This document shows, piece by piece, positions 1-30,061 of a stretch of DNA of 64,000 bases. The translations under genes and the position numbers were made by a program. The notes below the pieces were generated by a model, which worked only from the letters and a program-made list of their open reading frames with translations, was not told the DNA's origin and ran no database searches. Origin of the DNA: Sipunculus nudus (taxonomy: Eukaryota; Annelida; Sipuncula; Golfingiida; Sipunculidae); contig CM049307.1 in NCBI GenBank assembly GCA_026874595.1, positions 60,892,870 to 60,956,869 on the forward strand, read 5' to 3'. Each line of letters starts with the position of its first letter. Within the stretch, counting starts at the first letter, position 1.

Positions 1-2222
1 TATATTGAGAAATTCATAAATGTTCCGGGGATATAGATCGCTTCTATGCCTTGTTACAAATGAAAATAAAATAATGAAATTTGATATAAATTCATGTTTT
101 ACTTTCATGACATAATTTCGACAAGCAGATAATTGTGTCCGGAATTAGAGAAAACGTTTTCACCGGCGTTGCATGCTAAGTCGGGGGGGGGGGGGGTGGG
201 GGTGGGGGAGGGGTGGGGATGACCTCCTGGATACGGCCCTGGGGATCACCTCCTTGGTAATGGTAAATCTACGGATAGATGGATCCTTTTGAATATAAAT
301 GGGATTGGGTAGACTCGAAAACGAGCATTTCCGACAACCCGTAGCGACAGCCTGTCACGCAAATAATAAATTGAAGACGTTTAGGTGGCCGTACAAGCTC
401 GGCAAACCCGTAGGGTTCGGTTCAATTCTAGTGTAAATAGATGTGCACGCTATTTCCAACAGTACCTTTCATTTTTATCTACTTGTCGAACTGTCATTTT
501 CCCGAGGGTTTACTCGGAAAGTTTTCTCTCCGTTCGTCATGACGGCTTGACAGCGGAAACTGAGATAGCCGAAACTGCTTCAAACGTCAGTTCTCGCTGC
601 CAGGGTAACCATCTGAATTTGGCACAATAGTTTAACAACAGTTCATCCTTTATTAATTAGAAAATAAAATCTTGTATAAACCTATGATGTCAAATACTAC
701 CGCACAAGCAAATATTTTTATCCGACCCTTGGAATGGATGTCCTATTATGCCTTGTATCATGACCGGCAGGCCCCTAACATCTTATTTTCCAAAAGGCCC
801 GATCGATGTCATGTTGTCATGGCTAGACAGCCCTCAGATACTGCGACGTAGATTCATTCAACAAACTTGGTGCATTGCGTGCGTGACGCAAATATGGCGG
901 AATTCAGATCATGTCCTTAACCCAGATACATAAGGGTCGCCAGAGAGGGCTCTCTCAAATCCAATTACGTGAACCTTAGGCCTTGAGACGAGTTACGAAC
1001 ATAAATAATAAATATAGTACTGGAATCGAATAAATCAAAAGGCGGCTCCCAGATTCTGATATTGCGTGATACCCGACCCCGAGGGAGGGAGAACTTTACA
1101 GTCTATAAATTTCACTTGGTATGACCAACTTTAAATCATCAATAGAAATGAACTGACATTTTCTTTTCTAAGAGAGCCAGTCTTGTTTGACGCAATCAGT
1201 CCGGGAGATTACATAAATGCACAATATATAAATGACGAATGACACGCAAAGGGTTAAGTATAATTCCTCATGAATATGTATGAGCGGTATCTAAATTTGT
1301 TGGGAACTTTACATATCCATCAATAGTTATTCTACACGGAACCAGGATATTAGTACAAACTAATACCTGGCGTTAACAAATAGATTTAACTGCTGCATAA
1401 TAAAAATCATGTATAGTGTCCCCGTACCTCCTCGGCTTATATATAAACACATACATACAGCAAATCATCCACGTATTTCCTTATTTGCAAAGTCAGTGAC
1501 GAATCTAAAAATTCAATATTTTATTTTCAATTTATATTCAATCTAAAATAATGGTTTTAACAGACGTTCAGTAAGGCAGAGTCAGAAGAACATTGGTCGC
1601 TTTCAATGTCCGTTCAAAGTGTCCATGATATTTTGACATTAAAGAAAGTTTTTACTTCTTCTCTAGACCCCACAAGCTATATGACCTCAGAGAGTTTTTC
1701 ATCCCCCCCCCCCCACACACACAAACACTGCAGGTCAACTTGGTTTTATACGATGTAGTATGCAATGTTCTAAACAATGATTTTGTGTTTATATGCAATA
1801 TTCGGAGTTGTCCTGTTCATGTGCGACCATTGATAAGACAATATAAATCTTAGATCAAAGATCTTCTGACACGCCTAAAGCGTGCTTTTTTAAGTCTTAA
1901 GGACAGTAAAAAAAAGCAAAAGGCAATAACATATACATTATATCCTTGCAGCTTTCTTTGGACGATGTAACACTCTAAATCATCTGCGAGAAGATCACAA
2001 AACATAAGATTTTAAATAATGAATATGAAATATTTGTGGGGAGTGGAGACTATAGGTGATTTTGTCATTAACAGCACAGATGGTTATTAACGAAAACCCA
2101 AGCCGAATCAAGCGATTTCGGTATGATTTTGCATAAACCCCTTGAAAATTTCAGTCTTTAAATTATCTTATTAAATAACTAGATTTACTAAACAATGCAA
2201 TATCCCAAATAAATAAACCTAT
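1..2222. other. Intergenic region, no gene recognised
   Basis: AT-rich sequence with only short, unconvincing open frames on both strands. It holds a G-rich low-complexity run near 182-220 and a C-rich run near 1704-1716. I see no protein motif, RNA gene or clear transposon end. The left part may include downstream flank of the minus-strand aminotransferase that ends at 2223. Confidence 0.6.
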
Positions 2223-4413
2223 CTACTTGGGTTTATTTTGGTCAAGGAAGCCCTCAAGCGCCTTTAGGGCTTTTGGAAAGTTTCGTCGGCCAAACCCCAG
2301 CCGTACGTATTCGTCTTTAAAATCATACATGGCTGCCGGAAGTAACAACACTGAACATTCTTTAACTAGTTTGTCACAGAACCCGCTGGCGCCACCTGTT
2401 CCCATTTTCAGTAACCAGCCTTTGATCTTCATCAGCCCAGTGGTGCAGGCCTTTGGGCGATGCCATTCAATGACGTCACTGTGCCTGGACGCGAAGTCAT
2501 CCATGAGGCTCAAATTAGGCTGAATGACATGCAAGGTTCTGTCAATCAACTTCTGCCAGTTGCGTAACGCCATAATAGAAAGGATCTCACTCGGTGCTGA
2601 GGAACAAATGGTCAGATAGTCTTTAAAACTCGCAAACTCTCGCATCAAATCCGGCATTTTACAAGCGAGCCAGCCGATTCTAAGTCCGGGAAGGGCAAAA
2701 CTCTTAGACAGTCCTGAAAGAGTTATAGCTTTTTCATAACAATCAACAGCTGATGGCAGAGGGGGTAATCCGTCGTTGTCTGTCAGCCGATACATCTCGT
2801 CGGAGAACAAGATTATATCACGTGACCGACAAATTTTAATAATCTGATGCCATTGGTCCTCTGAAGGGATGAACCCAGATAGATTGTGCGGGAAGTTGAC
2901 GACCAGGAACTTTGTATCATCTCTGATTAATTTCTTGAGGTGCGCGATGTCAAATTCCCATCCCCCTGGCCTGTCCTGGACGTTCCAGTAGCTGAGGTCC
3001 ACTCCTGATGTCTTTAGGTTCTCGTAGAGACTTTGGTAGGCTGGAAACGTGGCGACTGCATGGAAAATATTCCCCTGGTGTTTTCTGAAATACAATCAGA
3101 TTAGAATGATTTAACACCGAACAAAATGTTTTCTTTGTGACAATGCACGACCAGACTGCTTTGTGTAATCTCAGAGACAAATAAATGCAGGTGGTCTCCC
3201 TTCAACTTTTAAAAATCAATATAATTTTAAAGTACCGGCCACTGCGGACTAGGGGTAGAGCACAGGGCTCAACGATTGGAGATGGTGAATTCGAATCTCA
3301 GCCCAGGCGACGAGATTTTTCATGGTCGCCCCCAAACTCCCCCACCCACCCAGGGGGGAGCGCTGTGCAGGCTTAATGGGCAGACTGTGCTGAACAGTCG
3401 TGTTTCACTCACAAATGAGTGCGCCTTTCCGGGGTTCCATGGTGTCATGACCCAGCAATGGGACTAAATCTCACCAAGGTTCACCAGGACTCTGCAAAAT
3501 TACCTTGTACTTAGTAAAGCGAGCATTAAAAACTGGAGGCGATTACCTTAAAAAATATATAGTTTTAAACTTCTACCCTAACTTTTAATAAATAAGTGAC
3601 TGGTCGTCAGCTGAAGTATTATATTCAATTGGACTCTTTCCTATTTTTGGAGAAGGAGGTCATTGTGGCAGCTTCCATTTTTACAAATATGGGTGCGCCG
3701 AGGAATCAATCAATCACACGCCAAATCATTTAGGAACAAAATTCATATTCTGAGTGATTTCCAAAGTGTAGATAATACATATAACAGCTGTTTTTCTCCA
3801 ATTAATTTTACCTTAAAATATTTCAGTCAAAGGCCCTTCAATAAAGTTCTAAATATAACTACAGTTATTGTTTTTTATGACTGATCTTGTCCTGAAAATA
3901 ATCGTTCTTCTTTCCCCCTTTCTGAGTATCTACATAAATGTGGTTTCGACATCTAGTCACCATAATTTGTTCAGCCATTTCAGCTCGTAATGTATTGCTC
4001 AGTGTGTCATTTATAGCTAGAAAGAGAAGTTAGAACTCTTCTAAAGAATGCCTGTATTCTTAATATCGCAGGTGCAACATGGATGTTTGTATTCACCTGC
4101 GCAGATAGTCAGAAATAACGTTCATTGCAATATAGATGCCCTCCTGTGGTGTGATGATCAGGACTTCGTCGCTCGACAAGGACTTGTAAATATTGGTGAC
4201 CTCTTCTCTCAGCAGAGGGTGACCGGGACTCTCTGTGTAACAGAGACTGAGGTTATCCCATAGTTCTTTGCACTCGTCGTCTGCCATGGAAAGCAGCTCT
4301 TTCATTGTAACAGCCTCTGCATCTGAGCAGCAGAGAAGATATTTCGTGGTAAATTCGTACTTTGCGAAATATCGCTCAAGTTTAAATTCTGACGGTATGC
4401 TCGTTTTTTGCAT
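2223..4413 (-). CDS. PLP-dependent class I/II aminotransferase, two exons, 392 aa
   Basis: Joined exons 4413-4097 and 3084-2223. The donor is CAG|GTGAAT, the acceptor TTTCAG|AAA, and an Arg codon is split 2+1. The product is a fold-type I PLP enzyme expected to transfer an amino group between an amino acid and a 2-oxo acid. Visible motifs are NFPHNLSG (about residues 169-176, equivalent of the family's NPxNPTG), FSDEMY with the cofactor-binding Asp201 and Tyr204, and SGLSKSFALPGLRIGW with the Schiff-base Lys233 and Arg241. A late YVRLGFGR probably holds the substrate-carboxylate Arg. The length of 392 residues is normal for the family. The ATG at 4413 is the only in-frame Met before an upstream stop near 4452. 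No transit or signal peptide is obvious. The substrate cannot be told from sequence; kynurenine- or aspartate-type aminotransferases and bacterial-like enzymes of this fold are all possible. The intron carries a SINE. Confidence 0.88.
3234..3560 (+). repeat. tRNA-derived SINE in the aminotransferase intron
   Basis: The head resembles a Pol III promoter: an A-box-like GGACTAGGGGTAGAGC and a B-box-like GAATTCGAATCTC. The body shares blocks with 59795-60185 (CGTGTTTCACTC, then GCGCCTTTCCGGGG). The tail ends in a GCATTAAAAACTGGAGGCG block followed by A-rich sequence, shared with the other members in this window. It lies in antisense to the host gene. Confidence 0.7.
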
Positions 4414-4529
4414 TTTGTTTCTGTTTTCCAGTGTTCTGATCAGACGGATTTATAATCTGCAATATAAAAGAAACAAGCTTATCACAAAAACATGAACGAG
4501 TCCGTAATTTGAATGCATGTACAGTCATA

Positions 4530-4800
4530 CATAGGGGCAGTGGTGAAATTGTTTATGATCGAGAGGTCGTGAGTTCGAATTCCGGTCAGACCTCCACCGT
4601 TCCAAGACCCTTTGGCAAGATCCCTACCTCAAATGTGCCTCTTTCCACCCAGTAGTAGAAATGGGTACCAGTAAACACTGGGAAGGTAGCCTGCGATGGA
4701 CTCGCTTCCCTTACAGGAGGAGTTTAACTCCCAAGTCGCTTCACGCTACAGGAACCGGGATAAGCTCCGGTCTGATGAGCCCGTAGGCTCAAGTGTAAAA
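4530..4800 (+). repeat. SINE-like repeat with tRNA-type B box
   Basis: GGGGCAGTGGTGAAATTG followed by GTCGTGAGTTCGAATTCCGG resembles the A/B-box head of a tRNA-derived SINE. The downstream body (TTTGGCAAGATCCCTACC, then CACTGGGAAGGTAGCC) differs from the SINE family at 3234. The 3' boundary is uncertain. Confidence 0.5.
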
Positions 4801-5159
4801 GCCCAACAGACTTTACTTTTCATAAGCATACATAAGGTTCACCAGCCCGTTGACTATATGGCAATATATAATATAACGTATATTAATATACAGAGTAACA
4901 GTTTAGTATGCATTTAGATATTATAGTTCCTGTGCATTGCCATTTCTTCTTACAATTTACATGTGATGAACCATTTTTGGCAAAAAAACACGGCAAGTAA
5001 TAATTAAATACTGTTAACATGTCTTTTTATTCATTTTTTTTATTTTGTGTATAGATTATCATGGAAATCTTAAATTTTAAATGATTCAATTAATCTGATG
5101 GCTCCTTCAAACGATAATGACAGATGAACTTAAATGAATTGCCCGTGTGTATTACCATA

Positions 5160-5249
5160 CAGTGGAGCCTGTCTGTGAGATCACCTGTCTATAAAGACCA
5201 TGTTTAATTTGACAGTCCCATTGTTTGTCTTATTATACAGGTTTTACTG
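5160..5249. mobile_element. Short pogo/Tigger-like MITE
   Basis: Terminal inverted repeats CAGTGGAGCCTGT and ACAGGTTTTACTG are flanked on both sides by TA, the target duplication of Tc1/mariner/pogo elements. At 90 bp it is a non-coding remnant. Confidence 0.55.
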
Positions 5250-7409
5250 TATACATGCATATCGGTTTTTACGTCCTGTTGTACCTTACTGTAACCAGCA
5301 AATTGACCGGATTTAAAGGAAGACGCAATCTTTATCGTGACGGGTTGCAGGGTCCAAAAGTAATTTCACTTTTTCTCACATTATGAACAGAGGCGCCTTC
5401 TGGTTGTATCCACCGATTACCATATACCCAATAGATTTTGCAAAATTGGTGTAGGTCAAAGTTCAACACAGCAGCGTGACCAAAAACAAACTTGCACCAG
5501 CAGCCCTGGATTTTGACAGCAAAATGCCTGCGGGTTAAACATCTTTTTAATTGGATTCTGCAGTTCAGAATTTCTCGGTCACTGATTTATAACAAGAATT
5601 TACACGAGCAGACACCGGTAACTCACACTCCAGTAATACACTGACCCCCTCGTGCATATCACAGGTCACACCACCAGCTGATGGGACCAGGAATTTACTA
5701 CTGTCTTTCAGCTGAGCTATGTTCAAACGCAAGTCCTTTAAGAAAGAACCATCGAGTTCAAATAGTTAAAAATCTAGGTTACTGCTATGTATGATCGCCA
5801 TGACAGAGTTTGATTTTTTGTTCAGGTATGGTCGCCTAGGCCTACCTGTGTAGCAGGAGCGTCCCGACTCCCAGTGAACTAAACCTGTGTGCTTTCAACC
5901 ATCAAGCGAGGAATCGGCCAAAGTACAACTCGGCTCAAAGACATCAATCAGGTAACACTTGTGTATATGTATTAGACCCAGTTGTGGCTCTGTTTGGGTC
6001 AAGTATGTGTATGTGCAGCTAGCATGCATTATTAGAATATGGGATTTATTCAACAGAAAGGAGCACCCCCTCCCAGTATAGGCCTAAACACATACGTACG
6101 AGTCACCGTTACCTTCCCACATGCAGAATTATGTGTATGTATTTTATATATAATCATTTATCATGCATCTAATATGAGATATTATTCTTTGGATTCATAC
6201 TTAAAAAAAATAAAAAAAACATGAATATATTTAACTGACGGAACAGACTACAACGGGTACGCCTTCGACGGCTGTCCGGGCCCTGCAGGATAATTGCAAA
6301 TAAATGTTACTTAGTTATTTCTTCAACAGATTTGTCGTACTAAATATCAGTCTGAAAAAATCTTCCTGGCCAATATGATATAATCAAAGGATTCCGATCA
6401 CAATGAAATTTCCAAATTTTCAAGCATTTAATTGGTTCCTGTAAAACTCTCAGCGCCCATCACCCCTCACCCCACCCCATCTTCCGGATCACGTTGGGCC
6501 CACCGGAACTAACCTAAATAAGCTAACTAACACTAGTTAATTTATTCCAAAATGAGAATTTGTTGAAGCATTTTCTTTTGCCTTTGAAAACTCCTGGGCC
6601 CGAGTCCCCTTAGTCCCTTCTCAGCACTCTCCAGTTTTTAGGATTTCATTGTAACCCAGGATGATCATCCCGGGCCCCGTCGGTAGAGCCCTCCTGGTGA
6701 AAAGGTATACATGCATATGTAACTGAAGACAAAAGCCAAACGGTTTTTTGAGTAGTCAAAAGTAAAAAAAAAATAATAGCTTATACAAATACGAAATGAG
6801 ACTACTGTAATTTTCAGGCGTTTAACTGCATGGGCACTATATTAAACACCATAACTGGCCCGGAACCTGTTGAAAACACCGTATTAATACACAAGTATAA
6901 ACTAACTCGAAAGAAAAAAAAAGATGAAATGGCCTCACAGGACACAGTCTTGGTCGGTCTGGGCTCTCTCGCTCTTGACAATATATAAACCAACACAAAA
7001 ACAAATGCTACAGAAGACAGCATTTCATTGTGCCATAAAGGAAATTCCTGTCGGACCCGAGCCCCGGTATATCACCCCCCCCCCCCCCCATACAATCTTC
7101 TCATGTGGCATGCGATCTACTCGCGCGTGATATGAAACGTCTGATGACAATTTCCCTCTGTGGTGTGCGCAGAACATGCGCAGTGACGCAGAACTTGTCG
7201 TTTTGACAGGTCACGTGGTTCTTTTAAGCGTTACGACGATACATTTCTTCCAGGCCTAATGAGATATGCTAATAATGTGGATATGAAGGGGACAAGTCGG
7301 ATTTTTTTTCTAACCACCTGTTGGACATATCCCTGTGAAATAAATGTACAACACGTCTTATCAATGAACATAAACACCCAGAATAACATAGATTTGTATG
7401 AAATACAAT

Positions 7410-7429
7410 TTTATTTACTTCATTTTATT
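7410..7429 (-). promoter_or_regulatory. Candidate poly(A) signals, esterase A
   Basis: Two AATAAA hexamers on the minus strand (7429-7424 and 7415-7410) lie about 180-200 nt past the exon-12 stop codon. The same pair is kept in copy B (32818-32813 and 32804-32799), supporting exon 12 as the terminal exon. Confidence 0.6.
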
Positions 7430-7607
7430 AGCCCAAACTGCAGATGATCATTGTTGTTTGCAATATGCGTATTACATTGACTTTACTGGTTATATTTGTT
7501 TCAATAAATCTTTCACTATAATTCTGTTTTTTAAGCTTTATCCGTTTGTATTGTACATAAGCGTTCTAGTCTGACACGCTCGGTGACGTCATCCACGAGG
7601 GCTGTCC

Positions 7608-26878
<19,271 letters not shown>

Positions 26879-26966
26879 CTTCCCTTAGAGTCCGAAGGCG
26901 ATGTGTATCTCTGTGCCAAGAAACACCGTTGGTTATTCCCTAACTGACAATCATATTTGTATTAAC

Positions 26967-26984
26967 TATATAAATCTATAAAGG
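26967..26984 (-). promoter_or_regulatory. Candidate TATA box, esterase A
   Basis: On the minus strand TATAGATTTATATAG lies about 90 nt upstream of the start codon. The matching place in copy B is TATATATTTATA. Spacing would leave a 5' leader of about 60 nt if transcription starts 30 nt downstream. Confidence 0.35.
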
Positions 26985-27119
26985 TTATCTGTTGTAATTA
27001 CATAACATGCGTCATGGCAAAGAGTTAAACTACTTTTTCCTAATCTCCAGGGGCGTGTTACTAAGCATGTGATATCGAATAGTTTTATATGTTCCCTGAT
27101 TTGTCTCTTTTATGTCTTT

Positions 27120-28400
27120 GCATGTCCCAGTTTTGATAAAAAAAATAACACTAATTGAGTCCTTGATACTTTGTTTTACCTGATTAAAGTAGGTTATATC
27201 GACAACATATCAACAGGACTGGCAGGGGACCAACATGAGAGCACATTTGTTTCATTCCTTATAGAACTCTGTATGTGGCCTTCACAAGTGTCCCGCATTT
27301 TGAGGAATGAAATGTAGAGTTATTGATCCGTTTATAAACAATATCATTAATAACCGTGTAACTGTTAAACAAATGCCTATAAAGCTCCCTAGCTGACTAC
27401 ATTTGATTTTAATCAACATAACCAGTCACCATTATGACCTGTAAAGATATTCCCGTTACCCTTTAAAGATTCTATACCACTTAAGAAATTCAACATCACA
27501 AAACTCGATGGGGAGGTTCCCCGCTTCAAGGAGGCCATGTTTTCATCCTTGTTTGATTCCACCACTGAATGAATTAAACATCACAAAACTCGAAGGGCAG
27601 GTTCCCTCCTATGGCTATGTTTTCATGCTTGTATGATCGTGTATATGTTACCACGATTACACAAATATACATATCCGCTTGCTACGAAACTTTTGGGAGG
27701 TTGGGCACAATGTTGAATACCCTAATTTTGGCGCGGATCTACAAAAAATGCGCATTTGAAGCAAGCTGTAATTCACACCTTAAACATATATACAGTATCT
27801 TTGGCTGTGTATCAGCGTAATTCCGTTTTAACTTTTCTTAATCTTCTTTTTAGTATAGGAATATGTAAAAACCAATACGTTACGAAAAAGTTAGTCATGA
27901 GCAGGGAAGAGTCGTCGTATAGAATTCGGGTGTCAAAAATTTGCATGACCCAGTTTTGATAAAAAAAAAGTAACACTTATTGCTCACTCATATTGTTTTG
28001 CTTACTCGTCTTTTTGAGTCCTTGACACTTTGTTTTACCTGATTAAAGTAGGTCATATCGACAACATATCAACAGGACTGGCAGGGGACCAACATGGGAG
28101 CACATTTGTTTCATTCCTTATAGAACTCTGTATGTGGCCTTCACAAGTGTCCCGCATTTTGAGGAATGAAATGTAGAGTTATTGATCCGTTTATAAACAA
28201 TATCATTAATAACCGTGTAATAGATTATTTGTAAAGCAAATGCTTAAAAGCTCCATAGATGACTACATTTGATTTAAATTAACATTACCAGTCACCTTTA
28301 TAACCTGTTAAGATATTTCCGTTACTTTGAAAGATTTTACAACTAAAGAAATAAAACATCTCAAAACCTGAAGGGCCGGTTACCCCCTTCAAGTTAATTC
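27120..28400. repeat. Local tandem duplication in the 5' flank of esterase A
   Basis: The stretch from CCCAGTTTTGATAAAAAAAA through GACAACATATCAACAGGACT to AACAATATCATTAATAACCG occurs at about 27125-27360 and again at about 27950-28220, a period near 825 bp. Copy B has a single version at about 58560-58800. Confidence 0.85.
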
Positions 28401-28402
28401 TA

Positions 28403-28640
28403 CCACTTATATCTCGTACGTACGACATACTATCTCGTACGTACGACATACTATCTCGTACGTACCACATAATATCTCGTACGTACGACATACTATCTCG
28501 TACGTACGACATATTATCTCGCACGTACGACATATTATCTCGTACGTACGACATACTATCTCGTACGTACCACATATTATCTCGTACGTACGACAAACTA
28601 TCATATACGTCCGACATATTATCTCGTACGTACGACATAA
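28403..28640. repeat. 21-bp palindromic satellite, left end of foldback element
   Basis: About eleven units of TATCTCGTACGTACGACATA plus one base. Each holds the perfect 12-bp palindrome TCGTACGTACGA. The same units, inverted and only three in number, end the right arm at 31262-31325. Confidence 0.92.
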
Positions 28641-29966
28641 TAAATCTAACGGACCTGATCCACTGACTAGACAACATGCCAACAGATATATGTATAAGCA
28701 ATATATTAATGTCAAATAATGTGTGTTTTCACATTAACTATGGACAGCATCTCCACCTCCTTTCAAACCGCTGGACCATCGTTTAAACGAACACACACAC
28801 ACACATATATTTATTTTTAATAGTATATATTTAATAGCTATTCAATATATCATTTTTTTGTATCTTGGTTTCTGAAACATTTAAAGGTAGTGAAATATTT
28901 ATAATCGTTGTTTGACAGTTATATACAGAACTCTTATTTGCAAGATAGGTGATTACATTTTGTTAGCAGTGTATGATGTTATGATAGTGAGCCTGTCATA
29001 TATTAGTAAGAAACAAACATTGCCTTTGCCAAACTGAAACTATTTTTTTTTTAAGAAAGAAGGGTTCAGACAAGAGGTACAGATTTTAAGTAATTAAGTA
29101 ATTGAAAATGGATATTTGTAGGGCAGGTTTCTAATATTCTAAACTGATCTGTCTAAGAACTAGATTTATGACATAACGCACCGTGTAGTTGATCTTGTAA
29201 ACTATGAAACGCATATACAGCCATTGATATGGTTGGTGGGTAGCTGTTCAGTGAACAACCCATTATATGAAGTACGTATAGTTTTTATTTTGAACTCAAT
29301 TATAAAAAATATTAAAAACTATCACCAATGGACGTGCGATTAATCTGTGACAGAAGAATACGAAATTCTAATACAAGTCTTATCCTCATATGTCAGGCTG
29401 AAGTGGTGGTAATATCTACACCTCAGATTTGTCTCATTTGCGAATGAGTATAAGATCTTATATGTGGTACATATATGTGGTACTTATGGGATCAAGCACT
29501 CCGTTTCATAATATATATGAATCATGAACCTCTCCTCATAGGCATCTCTGTATTACAGAACCTCTATAAGTGTCTGTTAAGTGTTTACATAAGAAGGCCG
29601 GACGACCAGAGGGAGAGTTTAGTCGCGCACATGCGACAATTATATAAAAGATGAGAAACATGAAAGAGGAAACACCAAGAGAAGCTTGGAAACCCTTGAT
29701 TTGATAAGTTATGCTGTACCACCACCAGGTGGCGTGAGCGCTGTGTTTGTGTCGTTTCTAAATGATTGGTCTCGTTTCTATTTTATTTCCATTTTAAAAA
29801 AAGCATAAGAATCCCCTGCAAATAAAATTTCTAATTGTGTCCCTTGCACATGTCGGAATATTTTATCTAGTCAAACAAGAACCTCTGATAGACATAACAT
29901 GTATTACTTATGACAGAGCCATTTTAACACAGTGCTGGTAATATATCTCAAGGCTTTCAGTCTTTT

Positions 29967-29967
<1 letters not shown>

Positions 29968-30058
<91 letters not shown>
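29968..30058. repeat. Compound microsatellite (CA)n(TA)n(GA)n
   Basis: Three adjoining dinucleotide runs in the loop of the foldback-like element. Confidence 0.95.

Positions 30059-30061
<3 letters not shown>

Larger units (their letters stand above)
4414..6239. other. Intergenic region between aminotransferase and duplication A
   Basis: Upstream flank of the minus-strand aminotransferase. It contains a second type of SINE-like repeat (4530-4800) and a short pogo/Tigger-like MITE (5160-5249). The remaining sequence shows no coding exon I can support. Confidence 0.55.

Noticed and set aside
385-933. Short plus-strand frames as genes
   Set aside because: They are under 82 codons, with no motif, no splice-site context and unremarkable composition.
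3234-3320. A tRNA gene
   Set aside because: Only A/B-box-like segments are present, without a foldable cloverleaf or acceptor stem; the rest matches a SINE family.
28403-28640. CRISPR-like array
   Set aside because: Units are direct 21-bp tandem repeats with no spacers, in a eukaryotic context.
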